Position numbers and translations under genes: made by a program
Shown here: positions 1 to 10,511 of the stretch, one piece after another
Position numbering within the stretch: the first letter of the stretch is position 1
How the letters are laid out: every line of letters begins with the position of its first letter
Source: Halocafeteria seosinensis
Taxonomy: Eukaryota; Sar; Bigyra; Bicosoecida
Assembly: GCA_001687465.1 (NCBI GenBank)
Contig: LVLI01000204.1
Coordinates: 62,001-126,000 of the forward strand
DNA length: 64,000 bases
Direction: 5' to 3'
The notes under the pieces: generated by a model
Databases searched by the model: none
What the model was told of the DNA's origin: nothing
Seen by the model: the letters and a program-made list of their open reading frames with translations, nothing else

Positions 1-1148
1 TACCCGAGGGAATGAGTTAGAGTAAATGACGCGAATTTGCTGTGGCTGTTGGTTACTATGAAGAACCGGCGCCTGTTTGCTTTACGTTCACGCATTATCC
101 ATTCTCTTAGCCTCGGCCTTCTATGAATATATTGAGCGGGATTGCTTAGCAGTCTCCGGAAAAACAACCCTCGCTTTTCCGCAAATCCGCTAACGTTGTC
201 AAATATATGATTGAACGCCCCAAATATGTGAGGACCGAGGTCGTAGTACGTCTTAACATTTTTGAATTCTCCATCATCGACTACGTCAACCATTCGGGCG
301 AGCAGTAGTTGAGCAGAAATATCGAAATACCTGCAATACGAATCACATAAACGTTGCTTTCCTTTCTAAAGGCTTCAGTTTCGTATCTTACGTTAGAAAC
401 ACGAAGAAGTCGGGATGTTTCCTTTGTTGCTGGAGCTCCTGGAAGTGCTTCCATGTCGCAGATTCACCGTAACATTCCGCTATCTCTTCGTCCGTTAAAA
501 ATCTTTCCTGTTCAGTTTTCAGCACATGGAATTCACAATATGCCCTTGCCATTGTCTCACCAATTTCCACTGGCACTCACCCCGTGTGCAGCCCGTGAGA
601 CCTGTATGGTAGCAATATCGATCCAATGGCAATGACAAAGCCAGATAGAACACAGAAAATCGCTTACCACGCCATTCTCGTTCAGCTTTAACAGATTTCC
701 AGTTTCGAATTCAAAGATAATACCTTTTTCAATAAATTCCGGTCTCCACTGAACTTCATGAGTCGCCCCTTGTGTGTCATTCCAAGACTCTCCTCGGTGC
801 AGCCTACGGCGCGGCCACTTGTTCACTTCTACTAGATACTCTGCTAGCGCATCATACACCAAGGGCAGTAGCTCCCTCAATTTGTAGCGAGCGAGCGCAT
901 GGTCTGGAAGAAAATGAATCAAAAAGATCCTCGAATTTGAAACTTGACAGCTTCTGAACGAGCGTACCAAGATCAAATCCAACCCATGTACACCGTTCCG
1001 CCGTCCTCCTAGCTTCGTATAACGCGTCCTCCGCTAGTGTGTCTGCGTCAATGGCTTCTTGAGAGGTATGTGACTTGCCTAAAGCGACCTCAGCTCCCTG
1101 TGAAGTTTTTTTGTCGGATGGATAATGTACAATGCGATGAGGCTCCAT
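1..1148 (-). CDS. HAD-superfamily 5'-nucleotidase (NT5DC / cN-II family), 3' part beyond window
   Basis: This is a cytosolic-type purine 5'-nucleotidase family protein, a HAD phosphohydrolase that would release phosphate from nucleoside monophosphates. Exons are 1148-968, 903-668, 601-581, 507-392 and 330 to the window edge; all joins keep frame. The first splice creates the nucleophile loop D59-L-D61-H-A, which is broken if the intron is read through. Downstream are the family motifs GNLLKLNENG, a SRAAHG segment, LTDEEIAECYG, and HAD motif II as FIVTNSHSKF close to the window edge. The fifth position of the nucleophile loop is Ala where the family usually has Thr. The third exon is only 21 bases. 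The remaining C-terminal part, with HAD motifs III and IV, lies outside the window. The family assignment is firm; the substrate and whether the enzyme is active are inferred. Confidence 0.85.
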
Positions 1149-1503
1149 TCCATCTAACGCTAACTAGTCTTATAACACAAAATACCAACGCTGTCTATTC
1201 TTATTCACAGTAAATCAATCCCACTGTATGGATTAGTTCTTAGTTATGGAACCATCATCATTATGTTGGTGTGAAGTTGGTAGTACCACAGTGGTGTGCT
1301 ACCACTCCTCAAAACCGTCACGTATACCCAGGTGAGAACTCTATATCCATCGTTTACTGCAGATTTTTTTCCACCAGAGAAATGATCAAGCTTAGCACTG
1401 TTCAGTTCTGAGAGCTCAGACAAATGAAAATTCTATCTTGTGCGACATGGTGTTGAGGGAATTCAGTTTCCCAACTACACTTTGCTCTGTGCCCGATACA
1501 TCC
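1149..1503. other. Intergenic region, nothing recognised
   Basis: This stretch lies between the start of the 5'-nucleotidase gene and the end of the small cysteine-rich protein gene, both on the minus strand. It must hold the nucleotidase promoter and the 3' end of the next gene. I see no conserved ORF, RNA gene or clear repeat in it. Confidence 0.5.
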
Positions 1504-2088
1504 TTAGGATCTCAGTGAAAACACAGCCAAACTGAGCAAGCAAGTGACAATGAGATAAATTGAGCTGATATGGGCTCGTGAGTTGGCGCTATTGCCTTCA
1601 CATTGGTCGAGCGTGCATTTGACATCATAGTGGCACCAATTCGTTGTCGTTTTCGGCATCACACTTATAGGACAGTCATTCTCTTTATAGCACTTTCCAT
1701 GGTCCAAGAAACACTGGATAGAGTTGATAAATAGAGATATTAAGTGTTCACGAACTACTCGCAGCTATTAGAGATTGCCTACTCTTACCTTGCAGACATC
1801 GTCATGGCTCGTGGCAACTTGGGCGATGCAGGATAGCAGTTCTCCCTTGCACGCGTCAATAACTGATGGAGAGCAGCCGTTGGGGAATAGCGTTTGCACC
1901 TCCGGCTCATCTGTTCCTTGGGGGACGAACTGAGGTCTATCGAATGCGTTTTCTTCTTCTTCTGGCAAGGAATCGACGGGGTTCAAGTAGACGCTGAACG
2001 GCCGCTGGAATGGTTCTGGAGTTGCCAGTCTGACTACGCTAATACCCATCAGCAAGAGACACCAAAACGCCGAGTGCAAAGACTTCAT
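1504..2088 (-). CDS. Small secreted cysteine-rich protein, probably GPI-anchored
   Basis: A 169-residue protein from two exons, 2088-1789 and 1713-1504. The ATG at 2088 opens a typical signal peptide (MKSLHSAFWCLLLMGISVV). An upstream in-frame TTG exists but is not needed. After an acidic, proline-containing linker there are ten cysteines between about residues 75 and 145, and the splice joins two of them as CK|CFLDHGKC. The C-terminus is a small polar segment (NSANSR) followed by a hydrophobic tail ending in LRS, the usual layout of a GPI-anchor signal. I do not recognise the family. It could act at the cell surface as a structural or binding protein; no catalytic motif is visible. Confidence 0.7.
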
Positions 2089-2441
2089 GGGTCTCAATTT
2101 GGTATCGAAAGTGAACTATGACTGGAATGAAACTATGCTCATGGGAGTTGCGGTCCTACAAGCTTAACTCATACCCTATGTGTCTCGTTGTTGTAGGAAA
2201 CTTGCATGCAGTACTAAACGTCTGTTGTAACAGCAAGCATTGACGGCTTGATTAATGCATAAGTGCCCATCAGCAAGGAAGGGAAATCTTAACCAACTAT
2301 TGCAACAATACCGCGGAAAAGAAAGCGAGACTACTTCAACTTTAAAACTGACAACTTGGTCCTGATATCCGTTCACTACAAGGGTGGGAGTTTGGTCCAT
2401 TGTACCATAGGATACATGTATATTTATTGAGCGAAATTACT
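2089..2441. other. Intergenic region, nothing firm
   Basis: This region lies between the chitin synthase stop and the cysteine-rich protein start. It contains an open minus-strand frame at 2176-2400 of 74 codons with no recognisable motif and no supporting splice partner. I do not call it a gene. Confidence 0.4.
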
Positions 2442-5400
2442 TCACATGAAAATGTTATCCTCATCTGCGATGGTACCGGCGTCACTGTATTGCGTGTTTG
2501 CATCGTCATCCTCTCCTGCTTTACTTCCCTCTTTGATACTTCTCATCTTGTTCGCTTTACGGGGAGACTGTTGCTTTGGGACAGCCGGTTTGAGCTTTCC
2601 TTGGGCCATTCCCATGAACTGGGAATGGTTCATCCCTCGGATTTGCCTGATCTTCTCGTCCGCAGGATTGTGAGAATAAGATGGTTTCCATACTTTCTGT
2701 TTTTTCTTCTCTGCTTGTTTGCGAAGGAGTTCGGCTCTCGCAGCCTCTGCTACGCTGTCAGTATCCCGGTTTCTTCTTATCATCCTTTTACTGGATAGTC
2801 TCTTCGTCATCTGGTAGGTACTGCGAGAGGCACTCTTTGACACTATTCTGGATTCGAGAAAGTCATCCTGAAGCATAGTCTCCGTATTGTGTGCGGAATG
2901 TCTATGACTGGCAATCAGAGATCGTAGCTGACTGTTTAAGTCTTTTCGAGAATTGGTGGTAGACGAAGCCTCGGTAGTCGATGCTTCTTTGGAAATTATC
3001 CTGCTCCTAGCATCTTTGTTCCAACTGAATTCTCCATGGGCCCATGCTTGCAGGTCTTTCCTATCTACGTCTTCACCAGCCGCGTGTGTGGCTCCAGGTA
3101 TCTTGAAACTTTGTGAATTCAAAGCAATGTCGTCGGCGGCCGCACTGTCATCGGAAACGTTGCGATAACTTTTGTCTGCTTGGTGGGCTCGCGTGTACTC
3201 CAGAATTTCCGTGCCTTCATTTTGAACTGGATCCCCGCCAAATAGATTCCTGAGCTTATCCCAACCGCTCTTGCCTTCTCGTTTAGTCGGTTCATTATCG
3301 CTACCGGCTCTCAACCTCTTGCTATTGAGTTTCTTATCAGCGTCATGCTTACCTGAGCCCTTACCTGTGAAGGGCCCAGAGGCATGTTCGTTATTCTCGG
3401 GGAGTGAATGCACTTTTCCCCGTTTTGCAGTTGCTGGGTCTTCCACAGCGTCGTCCCGGTGAGAACTGTGATAAACGGGAACAACGGCCCCGTTCCGGAT
3501 CATGGGCTCAGATGCAACGTCATAGTGGACTCTTGAGGGACGTCTGGCTTCGGCTTGAGTAGGATGCCGTGGAGCTTTGTGCGCAGGAGTCGTCGGATCC
3601 AACAGATCTACGTGGTTCGCATCGGTCGCGGCTCCCGCAACATTGGCTGGATTCCGCGAGTTGAGCGGGCCTCTCGGTACATTGCTATGGCTGATCGAAT
3701 GACCTTCTATGCGGGTCGCTTCTAGCCTTGGTTGATCCATGGTCTCTTTGTGGCTGTCTCCTAGGGCCTGTTGTCCTTGGAGCATGCCGGAGACCTCCCC
3801 TGCATTGGTTGTCAGGAGACCGTCCTGTCCACTACCGGCAACGACACCACCCACAGCTGATCCTGCATTGTCGGCTGTCACGGAAACATCCTGCTCACTA
3901 CTTGCAACAACACCACCCACAGCTGATGCTGCATTGCTGACTACGGGAAGAGCATGTTGTCCACTATCGGCACGGGCACTACCAGCACCTGCACCATGGT
4001 TCAGTGAAATGAACACGTTTGTTGCACTCTGATTGTGGGGTGTGGTAGATTGGGTTTGGGTCTGAACTCCACCGTAGCTTGTTTGTGGTTGCGGTATTGT
4101 TGGAGCATAAATGTGCTGGACTGAATATGGGGCAGGCGGATACCCTCCATACGCATTTGTAGCCTCGTGGCCCGCTGTCTCCATTCTAGATTTCGAGTTT
4201 CGCCTGTTGCGCGACCCACCCGACCGGGAAGAAGAATAAGAGGAGCCGCTAGCGGAACCTTTGGAGTGACGTCTGCGGCGTCTTCTTCGATCATCGTTTC
4301 TCCACTTGCTACCTTCGTCCCTGATGCCGTCTCTCCCAGAGTCGTCCGAAGAATAAGAGCTAGTACCAGTGTAAGAAGAGCCGGTATAAGAAGTGGACGA
4401 GTGGGAAGATCCTGAGCTGGAAGTTCGAGATCTGACCAATGCGTTTCCAGAGTTATCGAGCGTTGAGTACTGCATCGGCTGTCCGAGCAGCTGGGGCTGG
4501 GTCCCAATTCCTTGGTATCCCATCACCCCATATCCGTCATAGGGAACCAAAACTCCATTTTGCACGTAGTATGGACTAGTAGGTGGGGGCTGTTGAAACG
4601 ACCCAGCAGGGGACGAGTAGATCCCAAACTGCTCGTTTTGACCACTCTGCATGCTATTCCTAGAGGGCACTCCATGTCCCATCGTTTGTTGAACCGGTGC
4701 GTAACCTGCTGAAAAACCGCCGTCCCCGTTCTGCCGGCCAAAGACCTGCTCATCCAAGGACCCTCTTGACTCTGAAGGGAATTTTTTGTCCTGACGATTA
4801 ATACTACCATCTTTTCCTATGACACTTCCTTGTTCACTGCCCAGTGCATCCTCGTCCAAGCTCGCAAGGAATTGTAAATTGTCGTTTGCGGAGGCAAGAG
4901 CGTTTTCATTCCTTTCTCCTGAAAATGAAGAAGCACTATCAATTGTCGCTTCAGGGGGTAACCTGTATCCACCGGCACCCTTCTTACTCTGCTTCGGTCT
5001 CTGTTCCTCCTCCTCTTCCTCCTCCTCACTCGAATTTTCAGACTCCAGGGACTCGTCGCTTGCGTCGTCCTCGGAATCCGGCATTTCGTCGTCCTGGAAC
5101 CCCGTGTAACCTTGATCATGACGACTTTGTAGGTGGGCGCTAGGAAGCCAGTTTCCGGTTTCATCAATGTCAATGAGTCCGTGCTCCAACAGCCACATAT
5201 GATCTTTTCGGTAGTAACGCCTGCCTCGACAACAGCAATACCGTTTTCCTGTGATTGGATCCCTCTTGTAGCAGCAAGAGCATCTTGTCCTGATAAATCG
5301 GTCAATGATTCGTGTGACAATAAAGAAGAATGAGCCAATCAACTTGAAGCCACCAGTGTAGATGATGGCAGCAGCTATCCAGAGAGGATAGTCTGGGAGA

Positions 5401-8139
5401 AGACCGTAGTGCATAATCAGCATGACGTACAGGCTATTCGACAGCATCCACGCGCACAAAATTCTTAGGCGAAAATAGTTGAATTTTTCCGCAGCTTCCT
5501 TTTTCTCCTCAAACATTTGCTGCGCTTTCTCTTGGGCTTTTCGAGCTGCAGCAGCGTGAGCGCGTTGCACCCGATTGGCCTCCATAAGTATTTCTTCCTC
5601 TTCGCTGTCTTCTTCCTCTTCCTCTACGGACGCTTTTTCAGGATTTGTGTCATCAGTTTTCTTTGCTTTTTCCTCTCCCATCCGGCTGATCGTGTCTTGT
5701 ACTTGGACGGCCTTTTCTGCTTCTCTTTGTGCCATAATTTCTAGTCCCCTTTGCATTTCTGCCGTGAGGTTTCCTTCCTTTGTTCCCCATGAGATGTCAT
5801 GCAGATTACAAAAACTGAATACTGGGAACATCGTTACAAACGTAGGGAGCAAGGTGAGATATTGGAATAATGTTCCGAGAACGTTCCAAACTTCCTGGTG
5901 AATCAAAGCGGCGAAACCGTAAATGGCAAACGCAGCTAAGACGCCGACAAGCACGAGACTATCAAAGACAAATTGCGTGAATAACCATATCGTAAATAGA
6001 ATCGAGACGATTATGAACACTGCAAACGCCGAAAGAACCGCAAGATAATAGTTTTTCAATGATCCCACGTTGCCTACCAATGCCACGGCCAGCTGCGTAA
6101 AAATAAGAGACAGGTACACAAACGAAAAGACCCAAAAGAGCTCTCCCGGGATAACACCTAGTGATGCAAATGCTGACTTGTAAATAACAGCGAAAGACAG
6201 ATAGAGGGAACCTGGATAGAGCCAAGAAATTATCGCTGTTGTCGCCGCAAAACCAAACTGTACCACGAGCATTATCTTGCGAAGAATCTGGTGAGAATTA
6301 CTCATGTATCGCTTAAAGTTTCCTAGGTAGTACAGTAAAGCAAAGAAGGACCCATTTAGCCAACGTCGTCGTTGCTTGATTAGCTCTTGCAGTGCCAAGG
6401 GGACGTCCGTATAGGCAATCGCTCGAGGCTCATATCGTAGGGTCCATCTCTCATCTGGCTGTGCCAAGATTTCGAAGCATAGTACACGGTCCTCGGCCAG
6501 GAACATGTTTGCTTGAAACGGCCCAAGCTCCTTCAGCGATTTTTCTTCCACAGTGAAATATTTCTTCAGGGGTGCTCCTTGGATAGCGTCCAACCGATAC
6601 GCGGAAAATGCACCGGGAAGAACAGTGATATACCCGAAGAACGATTCCATAGCTTTGTCTAAGATATGCGATACCTTATATTCAAAATGCTGCGCAGCCT
6701 GAAGAAACTGATAGTACTTCAGTTCTCGGACAGCGATTTCTCCACAGCAGCCCCCAATGTTGGGATCGCGCTCCATTAGCTTATATAATTGGTACACTGC
6801 ATCTTCCCTCGGAACTGTACCGACGTCGAAAAGGTAGGTGAACTTCGGCTGTGCTTGCTCACAGAATCCCGTGAAAAACCACTGTATGGTGTCACAGGTG
6901 CAGAAGAGTGATAGATGCGCCAACAGTCAGTCAAATATGGCGAAAGTGCACATACCAAATGAGAATTCAGTTTTCCACCGTTTCTTTCCTTCAGGGCGAA
7001 AATAAGTTGTACAGGCTGAAAGTACTCTCTTCGCGTCTCATGCTTGCTGATTCTAACTGTCTTCTCAAACAAATGCATTGTTACCGGCTGATCGCCAACC
7101 TTTTCTTGTATAAGTTGTGGATCATATACACCTAGGTCATTATCCATGTATTCCAGCAGAGAAGGATCCACTTTTTCACGGCCGTCCGCTACAAGGCAAA
7201 CGGCGATATCTTGCCAGTGGACACCGTGGTCGGTAAGGACGTCTGCAACAAGGAATAAATTCTGAGGCTCCGCCTCGTGACAAACCAGTGTGTATGTTAC
7301 GTACTCATATTCTCTGCAAGCCCTTGGAGTGTATGCTTGACCTCTTCACCCTTTTCGGTGTATGCTGTGATACAAATCATAACCCTGATATGCCGACCAA
7401 GACGGACACATCGTAGCTGCTCAGAAAGATCCATTGGCCGAGTGTTAATACAAGGGGTATAATCCAATTGCAGAAATTCTTCTCCAGTTAGATGCGCATC
7501 TTGGTCGACAGCTGCTTGAAGCCGGCGTTTCGGCACTGTGCCTCTCTTCTTTTGCGCAGCAGAGTAAAATGGTGGATCGACTTGCGGGTCCGAATCAACG
7601 GAGCCCTGGCTACTGTTTCCTTCTTGCTCAAACGTCACAGATCCGCGTCGTCGAGCCGCTTGTGCTTTTCCCCTGGAGACATCTACTACTACATGTCCAC
7701 CAAACCGTTTGGACCAGGAGGATTCTACCGATTCAGCCTCCGATTCATCTTTTTTTGGACCTGTACCATCCATATCAAACGTCTTCAATATGTCGTGTGT
7801 CTCAGACGAAACTGAATCTCTAGCGTCGCCTCCAAGTTCTGGAGAGTTCTTATAGGAACCAGAATCCACGTCTTGGGGAGGAGTTGCCTCACGAGGCGTC
7901 GACGTGCGGGTTCCCTTTGATTCTTCCGAGGCACGTCTACCGCTAATAGAGGACCTCCTATTGGTGGTCGGCTGGGACCTCGAAGTGGCTTTCTCTTCAC
8001 CGGTGTACGTCTCTGTTCTTCCATCGTTCATCATTGAAATCTGGTCACCTCTCATTCCCGCGAAGAGAATATCGTCCACTCCTGCGACCGACGACCGTCG
8101 GGTCTTCCTTGCCGATTTGGGGGGACCATCCGATGCCAT
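2442..8139 (-). CDS. Chitin synthase with very long C-terminal tail
   Basis: A membrane GT2 enzyme that polymerises N-acetylglucosamine from UDP-GlcNAc into chitin. Exons are 8139-7305, 7242-6956 and 6881-2442, giving 1853 residues. The first 250 residues are a Ser/Arg-rich disordered region. The catalytic domain starts at RVMICITAYTEKGEE and includes VCLVADGR, the LFDVGT acceptor loop region, an EDRVL motif near residue 500 and the hallmark QRRRW near 540. It is followed by a cluster of membrane helices and the DISWGTKEG motif typical of fungal and oomycete chitin synthases. After a coiled coil there are two further helices, a cysteine cluster (RCSCC...YCCCRGRRYY) and about 900 residues of Ser/Arg-, Gln- and Gly-rich low-complexity sequence. 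This tail is far longer than in classical enzymes, which are about 900-1200 residues. Family assignment is secure; the role of the tail is unknown. Confidence 0.92.
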
Positions 8140-9159
8140 GCTGAAGATACAAAAGGTTGTTTTCTATGCAACGAATACTGAAAGAACTGGCTCTTTGCAA
8201 GACAAAAAGGCAAATTGAAGGGGGGCAAACGGGGCACAAACACCAATTTGTCGCGCGCAAAACAGGACCCCAGCGCCGTCCCACGCAACAGATGAGTACT
8301 TGCGCTGCGCAGCCAGAGTAGCGGTTGCTTGTTACTAGACTAGACAATGTTTCTATGCGTGTGCAGAAACTCTCACATCAACACTTTTCAGTCCGACTAG
8401 AGTTGAGCCGTTCGACCTACGGAGGCACTTCAACATGGAAACGGCTATACAGCGGAGAAATCAGTGCATGGCACTGTTATGTTTCAGAATGCTAGAGTCA
8501 TTTAGAGTTTGCTATACAGTACCGATATGCCATTTCTTTGAGTGGAAGGGATATTAGTTGTAGCAGAACTGCTGAAAAAGTGGTTTTGGTTTCACTGCAC
8601 CGTGGTGAGACATCCGGAGTTGCTGCCCTTGTGCTGGCGCAGAGAATCAGTGCCATGGAGGTTCGAGGCACTATGGCTACTCCGTAGTATACATTGGACA
8701 AGACTAGATGTAACATACTGCTGGTAGCGGGTCGACCTGTGACGTGCGGCAGTTTGCAGCAGCTTATTTTGCCAAATTGACCAGAGTAGTAGTAGAGGTG
8801 GTGCATGGCAGTACGCTGTGCAGAGGCCTCCATCTTATTTAGAGTTATAAAACCTAAGTGAGACACGACACTTCATAGGCATCTGCGTAGCTGCATGCAT
8901 CGACCAGCTCTCTGCGCTTGTGGCCCGTGGCCCACAGGCAAAATGATGGTTGGGCTCCACAGATACGTGGCTGGATACGTCCCGGCCCTCCACCGTGCCT
9001 CGAGCCGCCCCATGAGCCATGTCCATTGAGCCTAAGATATACACGATATAAGGCCCCCTTCATGTATCTATGCAGTGTCCCATTTGTTGCATTGTTGATA
9101 ATAGCTCATGTTGATTCGATTGTTCTGTGGAAGATTGACTTGGAAAAAGGGAAAAAGAC
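8140..9159. other. Intergenic region between divergent genes
   Basis: About 1 kb lies between the divergent chitin synthase and BCKDH E1 beta start codons, so both promoters should be here. A 122-codon minus-strand frame at 8498-8866 has no motif, no splice partner and an atypical composition, and is not called. No RNA gene was recognised. Confidence 0.5.
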
Positions 9160-10426
9160 ATGATGTATCATAGCCTTGTTCCACGGCGTCTCGGCGCTTT
9201 TCGACGCTTAAATCAGCTCTATAAACCTTTACAGGGCTCTTTTTCCACGTTCCGTGGCTTCCACAACTCCCCACATACAGGGGCAACGGCTGATGTCCCC
9301 GAGACGGACAATGTCGAGCGCATGAACTTGTTTACAGCCATCAATAATGCCCTCCGAACAGCCTTATTGGCCGATGAGGAAGCCATCATTTTCGGGGAAG
9401 ATGTGGCGTTTGGAGGTGTTTTTCGATGTACCTCGGAACTACGAGACGAATTCGGAAACCACCGCGTTTTTAATACACCCCTATCGGAGCAGGTAGGTCG
9501 AAAAATGTTTCCTCAGGCACATGTCAAAGTACCATGACTTCTCTGTTTTGGCAGGGAATTGCGGCGTTTGGGATTGGATACGCAGCTCAAGGCAAGACGG
9601 CCATTGCTGAAATGCAGTTTGCAGATTATATTTTTCCGGCCTTCGATCAGCTAGTGAATGAAGCTGCTAAATATCGGTACCGCTCGGGGAATGAATTCGA
9701 CTGTGGTGGCTTAACTGTACGAGCTCCATGGGGTGCTGTGGGCCACGGTGGACATTACCATAGTCAGAGCCCGGAAGCGTACTTTGCGCATACACCCGGT
9801 CTTAAGATTGCCATTCCTCGTTCTCCTGCACAAGCTAAAGGGCTATTACTTTCGTGTATTCGCGACCGTAATCCATGCTTGTTCTTTGAACCGAAAGCGT
9901 TGTACCGGGCTGCTGTGGAAGATGTGCCACTGGAGGACTATGAAATCCCATTAGGGAAGGCAGAAATAGTTAGGGAGGGAAGCGATATAACTCTTGTTGG
10001 GTATGGTTCGCAAGTGTATGTATTGGAAAGGGCTGCCGATAAAGCAGCAGAGCAAGGAATAAGTTGCGAAATTATTGACCTACGTACTATTGCTCCCTGG
10101 GACCGTGAGACCGTCGAAAAGAGTGTTAACAAAACGGGAAGATTAGTAGTCTCCCACGAAGCACCGGTAAGTTTTCTTTTCCTAATCGCATGTCCCCTCC
10201 GATCGACTTTGAAACCAAGCTCCGTTAAATCCCGTTTCTGCAGAAAACATGCGGATTCGCTGCGGAAGTTGTATCAGAGATGACGGATCGATGCTTCTTG
10301 CGGTTAGAATCCCCACCACAAAGAACATGTGGTTACGATACACCATTCCCCCTGGTTTTTGAGAAATTTTATCTCCCTGATCAGCATAAGAATACCGAAG
10401 CTATCAAGTATTCAATTAACTACTAA
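9160..10426 (+). CDS. BCKDHB: Branched-chain 2-oxoacid dehydrogenase E1 component, beta subunit (mitochondrial)
   Basis: The beta subunit of the thiamine-diphosphate-dependent E1 of the branched-chain keto acid dehydrogenase complex, which oxidatively decarboxylates keto acids from valine, leucine and isoleucine in the mitochondrial matrix. Exons are 9160-9492, 9555-10166 and 10244-10426, giving 375 residues. The N-terminus ([17 protein letters not shown]) is basic and Arg-rich, as in a matrix-targeting peptide. The transketolase pyrimidine-binding domain shows [54 protein letters not shown] and EPKALYR. The C-terminal domain shows [10 protein letters not shown] and VSHEAP, and the protein ends [18 protein letters not shown]...INY, which matches the BCKDH branch rather than pyruvate dehydrogenase. 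It converges on the M16 peptidase gene with 85 bases between stops. Confidence 0.95.
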
Positions 10427-10511
10427 ATTGCGTTTGTGTAGCCAACAGGTGTGTCATTCGAATACACAGAGGTACCGGAACACTAGCTTTGCAAGTCTGA
10501 CCACCTATAAG

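Noticed and set aside
8498-8866. 122-codon minus-strand frame
   Set aside because: No motif, no splice partner and unlike its neighbours in composition; it lies in a large intergenic region.
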